Below are positions 49,748 through 56,576 of a stretch of DNA of 64,000 bases, piece after piece. The first letter of the stretch is position 1, and the number at the start of each line of letters is the position of its first letter. A program made the translations under genes and the position numbers. Source of the stretch: a virus. The notes beneath the pieces were generated by a model, which was not told the DNA's origin, ran no database searches, and saw nothing but the letters and a program-made list of their open reading frames with translations. The stretch is from positions 1 to 64,000 of IMG/VR virus record IMGVR_UViG_3300037184_000121; one strand, 5' to 3'.

Positions 49748-50362
49748 ATGCGTGTAAGGTATAATTTAGTCAGGAAAAAATTTGGTAGGCTTTTAGTGAC
49801 GAGTTTCCACCATAAGGATGAAAAATACAGAAGTAATTTCTGGAATTGTCAATGTGAATGTGGTAATATATTAGTACTTTCTGCATCAACTCTTCAAAGA
49901 AAGAAAAGACCTACAATATCATGTGGATGCTATAGATATGATAGGGTGTCGGGTCAGCCAGCTCCAAATAGATTACTTAAGGGTCGAGCAAATTTTAATT
50001 CCTTATTTCAGTCCTATATAAAAGCTGCTAAACAGCGAGAAATAATTTTTCTTCTAACACAAGAGGAATTTCGACAATTGACTAGTCAGAATTGTCATTA
50101 TTGTAATAGTGAGCCACTGCAGAACCATAGTAAAAGGGAAACCTACGGTTCTTATTTATATAATGGTATAGATCGTTTAGATTCTGATAAATCTTATATC
50201 TTAGATAATTGCGTTTCTTGCTGCAAGGTATGTAATTATGCCAAACGAATTATGACAGTTGAAGAGTTTAAATTTTGGATTACACGAGTATATAATAATT
50301 TTGTAAACCGAAGATTGGAGGATCATCCCCTCTCCTCAGCTCCAATTTCTTATGAGCAATGA
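49748..50362 (+). CDS. HNH homing endonuclease with N-terminal zinc domain
   Basis: This 204-residue protein has an N-terminal zinc motif found in many HNH homing enzymes (FWNCQCECGNILVLSASTLQ, then SCGC) and a C-terminal HNH domain: CHYCNSEP, NGIDRLDSDKSYILDN and CVSCCKVCNYAKR. It is preceded by GAGGA. Its end overlaps the next small gene by 11 nt. The flanking genes are short early genes. Confidence 0.85.
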   Translation: MRVRYNLVRKKFGRLLVTSFHHKDEKYRSNFWNCQCECGNILVLSASTLQRKKRPTISCGCYRYDRVSGQPAPNRLLKGRANFNSLFQSYIKAAKQREIIFLLTQEEFRQLTSQNCHYCNSEPLQNHSKRETYGSYLYNGIDRLDSDKSYILDNCVSCCKVCNYAKRIMTVEEFKFWITRVYNNFVNRRLEDHPLSSAPISYEQ

Positions 50363-50588
50363 ATGTCCTTTACCGTGTAAGATTTGCTTTCACCCAGGAG
50401 AGCAGCATTTTGTATTTGAAGATACTGTTACCGAGTGGTTATTTAATGAGGATGTCGGTCATGAGGTCGAAGTAAATTCACCTTATCCTCGTCCTGTCTG
50501 TAATGAATGTTCAAGGGATTGTGTTTTTGAAGAGATGACTAATTTGGAATTTGTGGAATGGAAATATGATAATCATCAATGTAAGTAA
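50352..50588 (+). CDS. zinc-knuckle protein with NLEFVE tail
   Basis: This 78-residue protein has CKICFHPGEQHFVFED, later CNECSRDC, and the C-terminal MTNLEFVEWKYDN. It matches the C-x-C/C-x2-C-x-H-x4-H plus NLxYLE family seen at 10475, 59669, 59877, 60097 and 60494, as a more diverged member. It overlaps both neighbours. Function unknown. Confidence 0.65.
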   Translation: MSNECPLPCKICFHPGEQHFVFEDTVTEWLFNEDVGHEVEVNSPYPRPVCNECSRDCVFEEMTNLEFVEWKYDNHQCK

Positions 50589-52017
50589 TGTGAAGAGCCA
50601 GCTTGTGGGTGAACTTGATCCCAGAGTGATCTCAGCCCTACGTGCTAAACTATCTGCAGAGATGGTTGGAGCCTTTTTTGCTCGTCGAGCCAATCCCTAT
50701 GCAGGAGTCAGATACTTTTTCACTCCAAAGACTCAGATGTTTCCTACAGGCATGATCCATTACGTGCGTGATATTCTTGATAAATATGGAGTTGCTTGGG
50801 AGATCGTTGATTTACGTCCTATTGCACAGCCTGGGACTGAAATGCCTTTGCATGGTGTAATCCTACGTGATTATCAGCAGGAAGCGGTAGATCTAGCTGT
50901 CCAGAAGCAACGAGGTATCATAAGAGCTGGTACGGGGGCAGGTAAGAGTGCTGTTCTATCAGGTATCATTGGTCGGCTGAATATGAAGACTCTCATCCTG
51001 ATCCATAAGCAAGACATCTTCTATCAGTTGATCAGAACCTTTGAGAAAAATCTTCAGATACCTATTGGAAAGATCGGTGACGGTGAATGCGAATTTCAGA
51101 ATGTGACGGTAGCTATGGTTCAGACAGTTGCTCATGTCTTCAATCCAAAGGTTAAGGTCCTGGCAAAGGATAATAAGATTCTGAAGGAGAAGGCAGACGT
51201 TATTAGGCAGTTTCTTTCAGGTGTCGAGTGTGTTCTGGTAGATGAAGCCCATCATATTGCTGCAGATACCTTTTGGGATGTAATGCAGAATATTCCTAAA
51301 GCTACCTATCGTATCGGGGTGACAGCGACTGCATTTAGGGAAGATAATATGGATCTGATGCTTGAGGGAGCCTTGGCGAAGAAATTTGTGGACATCTCTT
51401 CCTCTGATTTGATTGATCGTAAATTTTTAGTCCCTCCGTCTATCTATCTGTATCCCATAGATCATCCAAGGCGTAAAAAAGATGATCCCTATGCTGTTGT
51501 CTATGGTGAAGAGATCGTTAACAACATAGAACGTAATATGCTGATCTGCAATCTCGCTCTGAAGGCTAAACATGCAGGGAAAGCTGTGCTGATAGCGGTG
51601 ACACAGATTGAGCATGGAGAAACTTTAGAAAAGCTGTTGCAATCTGTAGATAAATCTGCTATATTTGTTAATGGTCAGTCAAAATCTGAAACCCGTAAGC
51701 AGATTCTGCAAGAGCTTGGTCAGGGTACAGTGAGAATTGTTGTGGCTACAAATATCTACTCAGAAGGAGTGGATATGCCAGCTCTGTCAGTCTTAATAAA
51801 CGCTGCAGGAGCTGCCTCTGGCATTCATTCCTTGCAGTTGCTTGGTCGAGTGCTTAGAACAGCTCCAGGTAAGACGAAAGCCTGGGTTGTGGATTTGCAA
51901 GATGATGGGAAGTTTTTAAACAATCATTCAAAGGAACGGGTCAACATTTATACGACGGAACCTCGTTATAAACTGATTCCTGTGAAGGATATTTCGGAGG
52001 TGAATTTTAATGACTAA
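50566..52017 (+). CDS. SF2 DNA/RNA helicase (UvsW-like)
   Basis: Helicase motifs are clear: LRDYQQEAVDLAVQ (Q-like region), Walker A GTGAGKS, DEAH in VLVDEAHHIA, VTATAFRED (motif III), NIYSEGVDMP (motif V) and LLGRVLRTAPGK (motif VI). The N-terminal 110 residues precede the motor domain, as in UvsW/RadD-type enzymes that act on recombination intermediates or stalled forks. I choose ATG at 50566 behind GGAA; TTG at 50551 and GTG at 50590 are alternatives. The stop overlaps the metallophosphoesterase start, pairing the two functionally. Confidence 0.85.
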   Translation: MIIINVSNVKSQLVGELDPRVISALRAKLSAEMVGAFFARRANPYAGVRYFFTPKTQMFPTGMIHYVRDILDKYGVAWEIVDLRPIAQPGTEMPLHGVILRDYQQEAVDLAVQKQRGIIRAGTGAGKSAVLSGIIGRLNMKTLILIHKQDIFYQLIRTFEKNLQIPIGKIGDGECEFQNVTVAMVQTVAHVFNPKVKVLAKDNKILKEKADVIRQFLSGVECVLVDEAHHIAADTFWDVMQNIPKATYRIGVTATAFREDNMDLMLEGALAKKFVDISSSDLIDRKFLVPPSIYLYPIDHPRRKKDDPYAVVYGEEIVNNIERNMLICNLALKAKHAGKAVLIAVTQIEHGETLEKLLQSVDKSAIFVNGQSKSETRKQILQELGQGTVRIVVATNIYSEGVDMPALSVLINAAGAASGIHSLQLLGRVLRTAPGKTKAWVVDLQDDGKFLNNHSKERVNIYTTEPRYKLIPVKDISEVNFND

Positions 52018-52654
52018 GATTGATTGCATCAGTGACTTGCATATGTACTTTGGGCCTAAGCTCGAAGGTGGGGATATTCTCATTATGTCGGGGGATATTT
52101 CATTTGTCGGCAATGCTATAGACTTTGCTGAGTTCGATTTTTGGCTTGGCAAGATCAAGCACCAGTATAAAGCTATTATTGTGACTCCAGGAAATCATGA
52201 TCTGGGCAGTCAGCGTAATCCTTCCTTGTTTAAATCATTGATTACGAATGCTACCTATTTGGTGAATGAACCTGCTACCATCTTGGGTCTGAAGTTCTGG
52301 GTAAGTCCGATGACACCTACCTTTATGAATTGGGCATGGATGGCAGACCGTGGTGCATCGATTAAGAGATATTGGGACATGATCCCTGAAGGAACGGATG
52401 TAATTGTGACACATGGACCACCATTTGGTATTTTGGATGCTTGCCCTGACATGGATGATTCTACAAAGCTGGTAAACGTCGGATGTGAGGAACTTTTGAA
52501 AGCGGTGCAGCGAATTAAGCCTCGCTTGCACATTTTTGGACATATTCATGAGGGTCATGGTCAAGTCACGATTGATGGAACTACTTTTATCAATGCTTCC
52601 ATTATGAATGGTCAGTATCAGCCAGTGAATAGTCCGATTACAATAAATATTTAA
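52010..52654 (+). CDS. calcineurin-like metallophosphoesterase
   Basis: This 214-residue protein carries the family motifs in order: DCISDLHMYF (Asp, His), LIMSGDISF (GD), VTPGNHDLG (GNHD), VTHGPPFG (His) and IFGHIHEGHG (GHxH). Such two-metal enzymes hydrolyse phosphomono- or diesters, including nucleotides and DNA ends. It overlaps the helicase gene by 8 nt, so it may process DNA in the same pathway. The substrate cannot be told from sequence. Confidence 0.85.
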   Translation: MTKIDCISDLHMYFGPKLEGGDILIMSGDISFVGNAIDFAEFDFWLGKIKHQYKAIIVTPGNHDLGSQRNPSLFKSLITNATYLVNEPATILGLKFWVSPMTPTFMNWAWMADRGASIKRYWDMIPEGTDVIVTHGPPFGILDACPDMDDSTKLVNVGCEELLKAVQRIKPRLHIFGHIHEGHGQVTIDGTTFINASIMNGQYQPVNSPITINI

Positions 52655-52663
52655 AATTAGCTA

Positions 52664-52692
52664 TTGACAGAAAGTTATTTACCTGATATAAT
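52664..52692 (+). promoter_or_regulatory. sigma-70 promoter of the tRNA-like RNA and secreted-protein gene
   Basis: TTGACA, 17 bp, TGA-TATAAT, a near-perfect site. The expected start point (about 52699) coincides with the 5' arm of the tRNA-like structure. Confidence 0.85.
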
Positions 52693-52698
52693 TATAGT

Positions 52699-52784
52699 GA
52701 GTGGTGTACAGCGTAATGGGGAACGGTGCCCCATCCCTTTATAAGGGGTTGCTCATAGATACGAGTTCGACTCTCCTCACCCTC
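52699..52784 (+). ncRNA. tRNA-like RNA (degenerate or unusual tRNA)
   Basis: The 3' part ACGAG-TTCGACT-CTCCT is a T-arm-like hairpin (one mismatch). CACCCTC, just after it, can pair with GAGTGGTG at the 5' end with one bulged T, as an acceptor stem. ATCCC-TTTATAA-GGGGT forms an anticodon-like arm with U33 and anticodon UAU (Ile), and the D region contains AATGGGGA. The segment between the 5' arm and the anticodon arm is about 6 nt too long, so it is not a standard cloverleaf. No CCA is encoded. It may be a decayed tRNA, a tRNA mimic or a regulatory leader. Confidence 0.4.
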
Positions 52785-52826
52785 AAAATTTTGTATGTGT
52801 TAAATGAAATAATAGAGGTGATCCAA

Positions 52827-53822
52827 GTGAAAAAGTTACTAGCCGTACTAGCCGTGGTTTTAGTGTCGAGGTTTAGTTTTGCAGATCCGTCTACAATTGG
52901 TACACAACCACCTTCAGCTGGGTGGAATTTCGGTAACGTAACTTATGGACAAGAGGGGGGATCTCTTATCCTTAATTCATTGAGTGATCGTTATGGGATT
53001 GCACAGTTTCAAACTGCAAATACCAACGGTCAAACTACTCAAATGCTTGGGAACGCAGATTACATCCCAGAAGCAGCCGTTAAGAATCAATTGGCGATTG
53101 ATGGCTACACTCAGGCATGGGATTATAATCCTCAGTATGCGGGGATTGATGCTTCCTATTACAATCAGTCCCTCCCTACGAATATTCCTTTAACTGAATT
53201 AAGCTTTACTGGACTGGCAGGAGATCCAACTGCTCTGCAAAACGTCTATGTTCCTACTTCTGAATACAATGCTCTGTCAGCTCAGGGGCAAGCAGCCAGT
53301 ATCAGCACTTTGAATACTGGTCTTGCCACCACGAATACCCAGGTGGCAGCAAATACAGCAGGTATCACTTCCATAAATAATATGAGTGATCCTACAACAG
53401 TGTTGAACCAGGCTGTGAATGGTAACACTGTAGCGATTGCAAATGAAACAGTTAGAGCTACAACCACAGAGAATTCTTTGTACACAGGGCTTAATAATGA
53501 AACAGCACGAGCCCAAGGTGCCGAAGCTGGGCTGCAGAATCAGGTTAATGCTACCAATAGTAAGGTAGCTAACCTAGATAACCGTGTTGACAAGTTGGAA
53601 CAGGTTAAGGCTATGGTTGATATGAATGTACGTATTCTTGATGCAAAGAAGTATTCAGTAGGTTTCTTTGATACTTGGGATGTGTCCAATAGTAGGAACT
53701 TTGCCTTTGGTGCTCGTTTGACATACAAGCTTGGTTCGTCGTATGAGGAACGTCAACTTGAGAAGCAGCAGAAGCAGATTGAAGCCTTACAGCGAGTATT
53801 GACCAAGATTGCTAATCAGTAA
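52827..53822 (+). CDS. secreted coiled-coil protein with outer-membrane-like C-terminus
   Basis: I choose the GTG at 52827 behind GAGGTG; the frame further upstream runs through the tRNA-like RNA. The 331-residue product begins with a signal peptide (KKLLAVLAVVLVSRFSFA, then DPS). After a globular part comes a stalk-like coiled coil (about 145-265: NTQVAANTAGITSINN, VNATNSKVANLDNRVDKLEQ), then a beta-rich end (YSVGFFDTWDVSNSRNFAFG, ARLTYKLGS) and a final helix. The plan resembles trimeric autotransporter-like surface proteins. It may alter the host surface, for example superinfection exclusion (inference). Confidence 0.65.
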   Translation: MKKLLAVLAVVLVSRFSFADPSTIGTQPPSAGWNFGNVTYGQEGGSLILNSLSDRYGIAQFQTANTNGQTTQMLGNADYIPEAAVKNQLAIDGYTQAWDYNPQYAGIDASYYNQSLPTNIPLTELSFTGLAGDPTALQNVYVPTSEYNALSAQGQAASISTLNTGLATTNTQVAANTAGITSINNMSDPTTVLNQAVNGNTVAIANETVRATTTENSLYTGLNNETARAQGAEAGLQNQVNATNSKVANLDNRVDKLEQVKAMVDMNVRILDAKKYSVGFFDTWDVSNSRNFAFGARLTYKLGSSYEERQLEKQQKQIEALQRVLTKIANQ

Positions 53823-53830
53823 ATTAGCCC

Positions 53831-53859
53831 TTGACAAAAGTAGATAAGTATGATAGACT
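53831..53859 (+). promoter_or_regulatory. sigma-70 promoter of a small operon
   Basis: CCC-TTGACA, 17 bp, TGA-TAGACT. The spacer contains AGTAGATAA, as in the promoter at 60825, which also uses TAGACT. The ATG is 5 nt after the -10 box. Confidence 0.8.
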
Positions 53860-53864
53860 GTAGT

Positions 53865-54020
53865 ATGAAGAAATTACCTTATCAGACAAAAGCGAAATGT
53901 CCAGTGTGCAATGAATTCAAATGGACGGATTTAAAATCTAAACAAAGGGCAGCTAGAGGTTGGTCTTGTACTGATTGTGTAGCTAAGAAATTTGGTATAA
54001 CCTTTGAGGAAAGACAATGA
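53865..54020 (+). CDS. leaderless 51-residue zinc-finger protein
   Basis: The ATG lies 5 nt after the -10 box with no ribosome binding site. The product has CPVC and CTDC (about residues 12-15 and 35-38) on a basic background (KWTDLKSKQRAARGW), as in a small zinc ribbon. It overlaps the next gene (ATGA) and so heads an operon of small proteins. Function unknown. Confidence 0.65.
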   Translation: MKKLPYQTKAKCPVCNEFKWTDLKSKQRAARGWSCTDCVAKKFGITFEERQ

Positions 54021-54205
54021 GTGAGACAGACGATATTTTTGATATTGATGATTTCCTAAAAAAGAAGAAAGCTCCTGCTTATATTCAGAAAGTATGGGAT
54101 AAGCATCTAAGATATCTCAATGAGTGTGAGCAAGCTGCAGAAAAAGGTTTAGAAATAACCCAAGCTCTTAGAACTATTAAAACTGCTCTTGAGAAAATTA
54201 AATGA
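54017..54205 (+). CDS. 62-residue acidic/helical protein
   Basis: The protein starts with an acidic segment (SETDDIFDIDDFLKKKK) and continues as amphipathic helix (LRYLNECEQAAEKGLEITQA). It overlaps both neighbours (ATGA type), so it is coupled in the operon. Possibly a small interaction or inhibitor protein; unknown. Confidence 0.55.
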   Translation: MSETDDIFDIDDFLKKKKAPAYIQKVWDKHLRYLNECEQAAEKGLEITQALRTIKTALEKIK

Positions 54206-54390
54206 GCTTTATAACTAACGACAATACATGTGAGTGTGGGCATCCGAAATCGAACCATGTTTATAACAACAAGTTCGAATCAGTCTGGTGTGAGCTGAAT
54301 CAGAAGGTGTGTGATTGTTGGCAATACAAAGCGAGATATGTTGAGAGTAGAGAATATGTGGATCTTCAAATAGTTAGGGATTACAAATAA
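54202..54390 (+). CDS. zinc-knuckle protein (CxCGHxxxxH type)
   Basis: This 62-residue protein has CECGHPKSNHVYNNKFES, then CELNQKVCDCWQY. The pattern matches the zinc knuckle of the NLKYLE family but its C-terminus (EYVDLQIVRDYK) lacks a clear NLKYLE motif. It overlaps the preceding stop by 4 nt. Probably a diverged member of the same family. Confidence 0.6.
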   Translation: MSFITNDNTCECGHPKSNHVYNNKFESVWCELNQKVCDCWQYKARYVESREYVDLQIVRDYK

Positions 54391-54409
54391 CTCAAGGGAG
54401 GGTTATCCA

Positions 54410-54640
54410 ATGGCTCATAAACCTTATACAGCAGCAGAGAAGGCTAGGATTGTGGCGAAGGGAGAAGCAAGACTTGGGAATCAGCATTTCATTGGGATGA
54501 CTGAGGTTGTTCCTGAAGTGCAAGTTCTTGAAACCTCAGAGCAGAAGGCTGAAAAGGCGCAAGCAAAGTTTCATGCTATGTACACTGATTTATTCGCTAA
54601 AGCGATTACTAATCTGCAGGATGGTCGGGATCTGAGGTGA
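54410..54640 (+). CDS. 76-residue hypothetical protein
   Basis: A GGGAGG site precedes the ATG. The sequence is helical and charged (YTAAEKARIVAKGEARLGN, EQKAEKAQAKFHAMYTDLF). The stop overlaps the GTG start of the next gene. No recognised domain. Confidence 0.55.
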   Translation: MAHKPYTAAEKARIVAKGEARLGNQHFIGMTEVVPEVQVLETSEQKAEKAQAKFHAMYTDLFAKAITNLQDGRDLR

Positions 54641-54957
54641 AGATCCTAATTTCTATTCTGTGTTTAGGTCTATTGACTCCTGTGTATGCTGCAGAGTCAT
54701 ATCAGGACCTATCCAGGGAATATAATCAGGTCTATAGAGAGTTTCTTAGAAATAAGATTGAGAAGTTTCCTAAGAAAGCGACTATAGCGATTTTCTTGAA
54801 GGATGGAACGAGTGTAAAGGGAACCTTTGAAGGCTTTTCCAAATATGATGATGGTGTTTGGATTATGCCTCTGGGTAAGCATGGATTATTTGCAGATGAG
54901 GCATATGATATTCGGCAGATCCAGGATGTAAGTCTAATTATACTAAGGAGAATCTAA
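54637..54957 (+). CDS. exported small protein with Sm-like domain
   Basis: This protein starts at GTG, overlapping the previous stop. A signal peptide (KILISILCLGLLTPVYAAES) is followed by a helix and then a small beta domain, ATIAIFLKDGTSVKGTFEGF followed by DGVWIMPLG, with the strand pattern of an LSm/SH3-like barrel. A periplasmic location is inferred. The next gene (ATG overlapping the stop) is a membrane protein, so the pair may act at the envelope. Confidence 0.6.
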   Translation: MKILISILCLGLLTPVYAAESYQDLSREYNQVYREFLRNKIEKFPKKATIAIFLKDGTSVKGTFEGFSKYDDGVWIMPLGKHGLFADEAYDIRQIQDVSLIILRRI

Positions 54958-55109
54958 TGAAAGAGAAATTATTGCTTGCATTATTCTTTGTATTGGTGGG
55001 GGGGAGTTTTGTTGCTATTACCCTCTCTGTCACAAAATTATTCGTTGCTAACGTGAATAGTGTAACAACAAGTTATTTTCCAGAAGGAAACTCTGGCATA
55101 GGTGAATAG
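54957..55109 (+). CDS. 50-residue membrane protein
   Basis: The ATG shares a base with the previous stop (TAATG) and has AAGGAG upstream. One hydrophobic helix (KLLLALFFVLVGGSFVAITL) near the N-terminus could be a membrane anchor or signal, followed by a short Ser/Thr-rich tail. Function unknown. Confidence 0.55.
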   Translation: MKEKLLLALFFVLVGGSFVAITLSVTKLFVANVNSVTTSYFPEGNSGIGE

Positions 55110-55111
55110 TC

Positions 55112-55609
55112 ATGAATTATGGGGAGTTCTTAGCAGAAGCTCTTGGTGGTATTTTAATCTCCTATAAAGAGCATGGTAGCTCTCAGGGAGATTATGTTGC
55201 GATCATTGAAAAAGATCATGACTGGCATATTTATAAAGGGAGTTATGGATCTTGTACTGGTTGTGATTGGTTAAAGGGTACTCGAATTTATAGTGAAGAA
55301 GACTACAAGAAGTATGATCAAGATACGTATGATAGGGAAGCTCTTGAGAAGTGCGAAATCCTTCAATCGGTTAAGGACGAATATTTAAAAGAGAATGAGC
55401 CTTTCCTTATCATTCCAAAGTCTCAGATGCCTGAAACCTTAGAAGATTTGAAAGCTCTTTTGCCAGCGAACACAAGAACGATTGCTGACGAGAATTATAA
55501 TGACTTGGATTTGGATGCAGTGATTTTTGAGCAGATGAAAAATTTTCGATTGAATAACTTAGAGTATTTAGAAAAGAAAATTGAAGGCAAGGAGAGTTAT
55601 GGCGAATAA
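55112..55609 (+). CDS. hypothetical protein with NLEYLE C-terminal tail
   Basis: This 165-residue protein has an alpha/beta N-terminal part (DYVAIIEKDHDWHIYKGSYG, with CTGC) and an acidic middle. Its last 20 residues contain FRLNNLEYLEKKIEG, the same C-terminal NLxYLE element as the zinc-knuckle family but attached to an unrelated body. The start is 2 nt after the previous gene. Function unknown. Confidence 0.6.
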   Translation: MNYGEFLAEALGGILISYKEHGSSQGDYVAIIEKDHDWHIYKGSYGSCTGCDWLKGTRIYSEEDYKKYDQDTYDREALEKCEILQSVKDEYLKENEPFLIIPKSQMPETLEDLKALLPANTRTIADENYNDLDLDAVIFEQMKNFRLNNLEYLEKKIEGKESYGE

Positions 55610-55820
55610 AGGTGATAAGTTCTTAGCTAAGAGCATTGTTCCTCATGTCCAGGATCAGATTGTGGAATTTGTTGGCATTCAGGAGATCGGGATCGAGGAT
55701 TATCCTTCATTCGCTATTTATAATTTGACACAGGATATAGCAGGGCACCCAAAGAATAGTACCGTTAGTAAGTCTACTCTTATCGATTACGGTTTTGTTC
55801 TGCCTGAAGAGGCACCATAA
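55599..55820 (+). CDS. 73-residue hypothetical protein
   Basis: I choose the ATG at 55599 behind AAGGAG, overlapping the previous gene by 11 nt. The protein looks like a small beta barrel (GDKFLAKSIVPHVQDQIVEF, TVSKSTLIDYGFVL). No recognised family. Confidence 0.55.
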   Translation: MANKGDKFLAKSIVPHVQDQIVEFVGIQEIGIEDYPSFAIYNLTQDIAGHPKNSTVSKSTLIDYGFVLPEEAP

Positions 55821-55833
55821 AGGAGAGATGAGT

Positions 55834-55998
55834 ATGAAAAAACTACTGAAGAAAGTCCTAATTAGCAAGAGGGAGAAGATTCCAGTTCAAGATCCTGTAC
55901 AGGTACTTATTGCTCGTTTATGTGATCCTTTAGATCCCATATATGATGCAGAATTTGTAAAAGGTATGAATGAAACAAATCCCTTTAACACAAAATAA
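55834..55998 (+). CDS. 54-residue basic protein
   Basis: The ATG at 55834 has AAAGGAGAG 8 nt upstream; ATG at 55828 is possible but too close. The N-terminus is very basic (KKLLKKVLISKREK), and the rest is acidic. The 3' end overlaps the HNH/AP2 gene by 29 nt, probably because the endonuclease gene inserted at this end. Confidence 0.5.
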   Translation: MKKLLKKVLISKREKIPVQDPVQVLIARLCDPLDPIYDAEFVKGMNETNPFNTK

Positions 55999-56431
55999 AG
56001 TAGCTCTAGTAGATGATGACACCTATGAGGCTATTGGTTCCTTGAAATGGTATGCCCTTAAGGATAAGCAAAGATGGTATGCAGGTCGGGCTGTAGGCTC
56101 TGGTATTAGAGCAATAATGCGTATGCATCATTGCATTGTTGGTCAACCCTTAAATAATGATGAGGTAGATCACATTGATGGTGATGGTCTGAATAATCAA
56201 AGATCGAATTTAAGGATTGTTTCTAAAAGATTAAATCAAGGTAATCAGATAAATAGAATCAACCCTAAATCTTCAAAATATGTTGGAGTTTCTTTTAGAA
56301 AAGCAACTGGAAGATGGGAAGCAGGTCTTAAGATTAATAATAAAAGAAAACATCTAGGATATTTTTTCTCCGAACAAGAAGCACATGAAGCTTACTTAAA
56401 CGCTTTAAGTAATTTAAATGAAAATAAGTAA
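55970..56431 (+). CDS. HNH endonuclease with AP2 DNA-binding domain
   Basis: This 153-residue protein begins with KQIPLTQNKVALVDDDTYEA, has an HNH core (MRMHHCIVGQPLNNDEVDHI, DGDGLNNQRSNLRI) and an AP2 domain (SSKYVGVSFRKATGRWEAGL followed by HLGYFFSEQEAHEAY). This is the standard architecture of phage HNH-AP2 homing endonucleases. It starts inside the preceding small gene. Confidence 0.9.
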   Translation: MKQIPLTQNKVALVDDDTYEAIGSLKWYALKDKQRWYAGRAVGSGIRAIMRMHHCIVGQPLNNDEVDHIDGDGLNNQRSNLRIVSKRLNQGNQINRINPKSSKYVGVSFRKATGRWEAGLKINNKRKHLGYFFSEQEAHEAYLNALSNLNENK

Positions 56432-56576
56432 TAATGGTAGTTTCTTAGACGTATCAGTATCTCACGGTTTGTTTAATATGAATGCCCAGGTCAAATTGGT
56501 AAACCTTTTGATTGGGTACGCTATATTAGGTTTGATTATTGCTGTCCGTTGGTATCGTAAACATAAAAATAAATGA
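56418..56576 (+). CDS. 52-residue small membrane protein
   Basis: The frame begins inside the end of the HNH gene and ends overlapping the start of the transporter (ATGA). One membrane helix (VNLLIGYAILGLIIAVRW) is followed by a basic tail. It could be an accessory subunit of the transporter, judging only from coupling; an internal ATG at 56478 is an alternative start. Confidence 0.5.
   Translation: MKISNNGSFLDVSVSHGLFNMNAQVKLVNLLIGYAILGLIIAVRWYRKHKNK

Noticed and set aside
52701-52826. N-terminal extension of the secreted protein through the tRNA-like region
   Set aside because: The frame is open, but the stretch overlaps the structured RNA, has no ribosome binding site and would bury the signal peptide; GTG at 52827 with GAGGTG fits.
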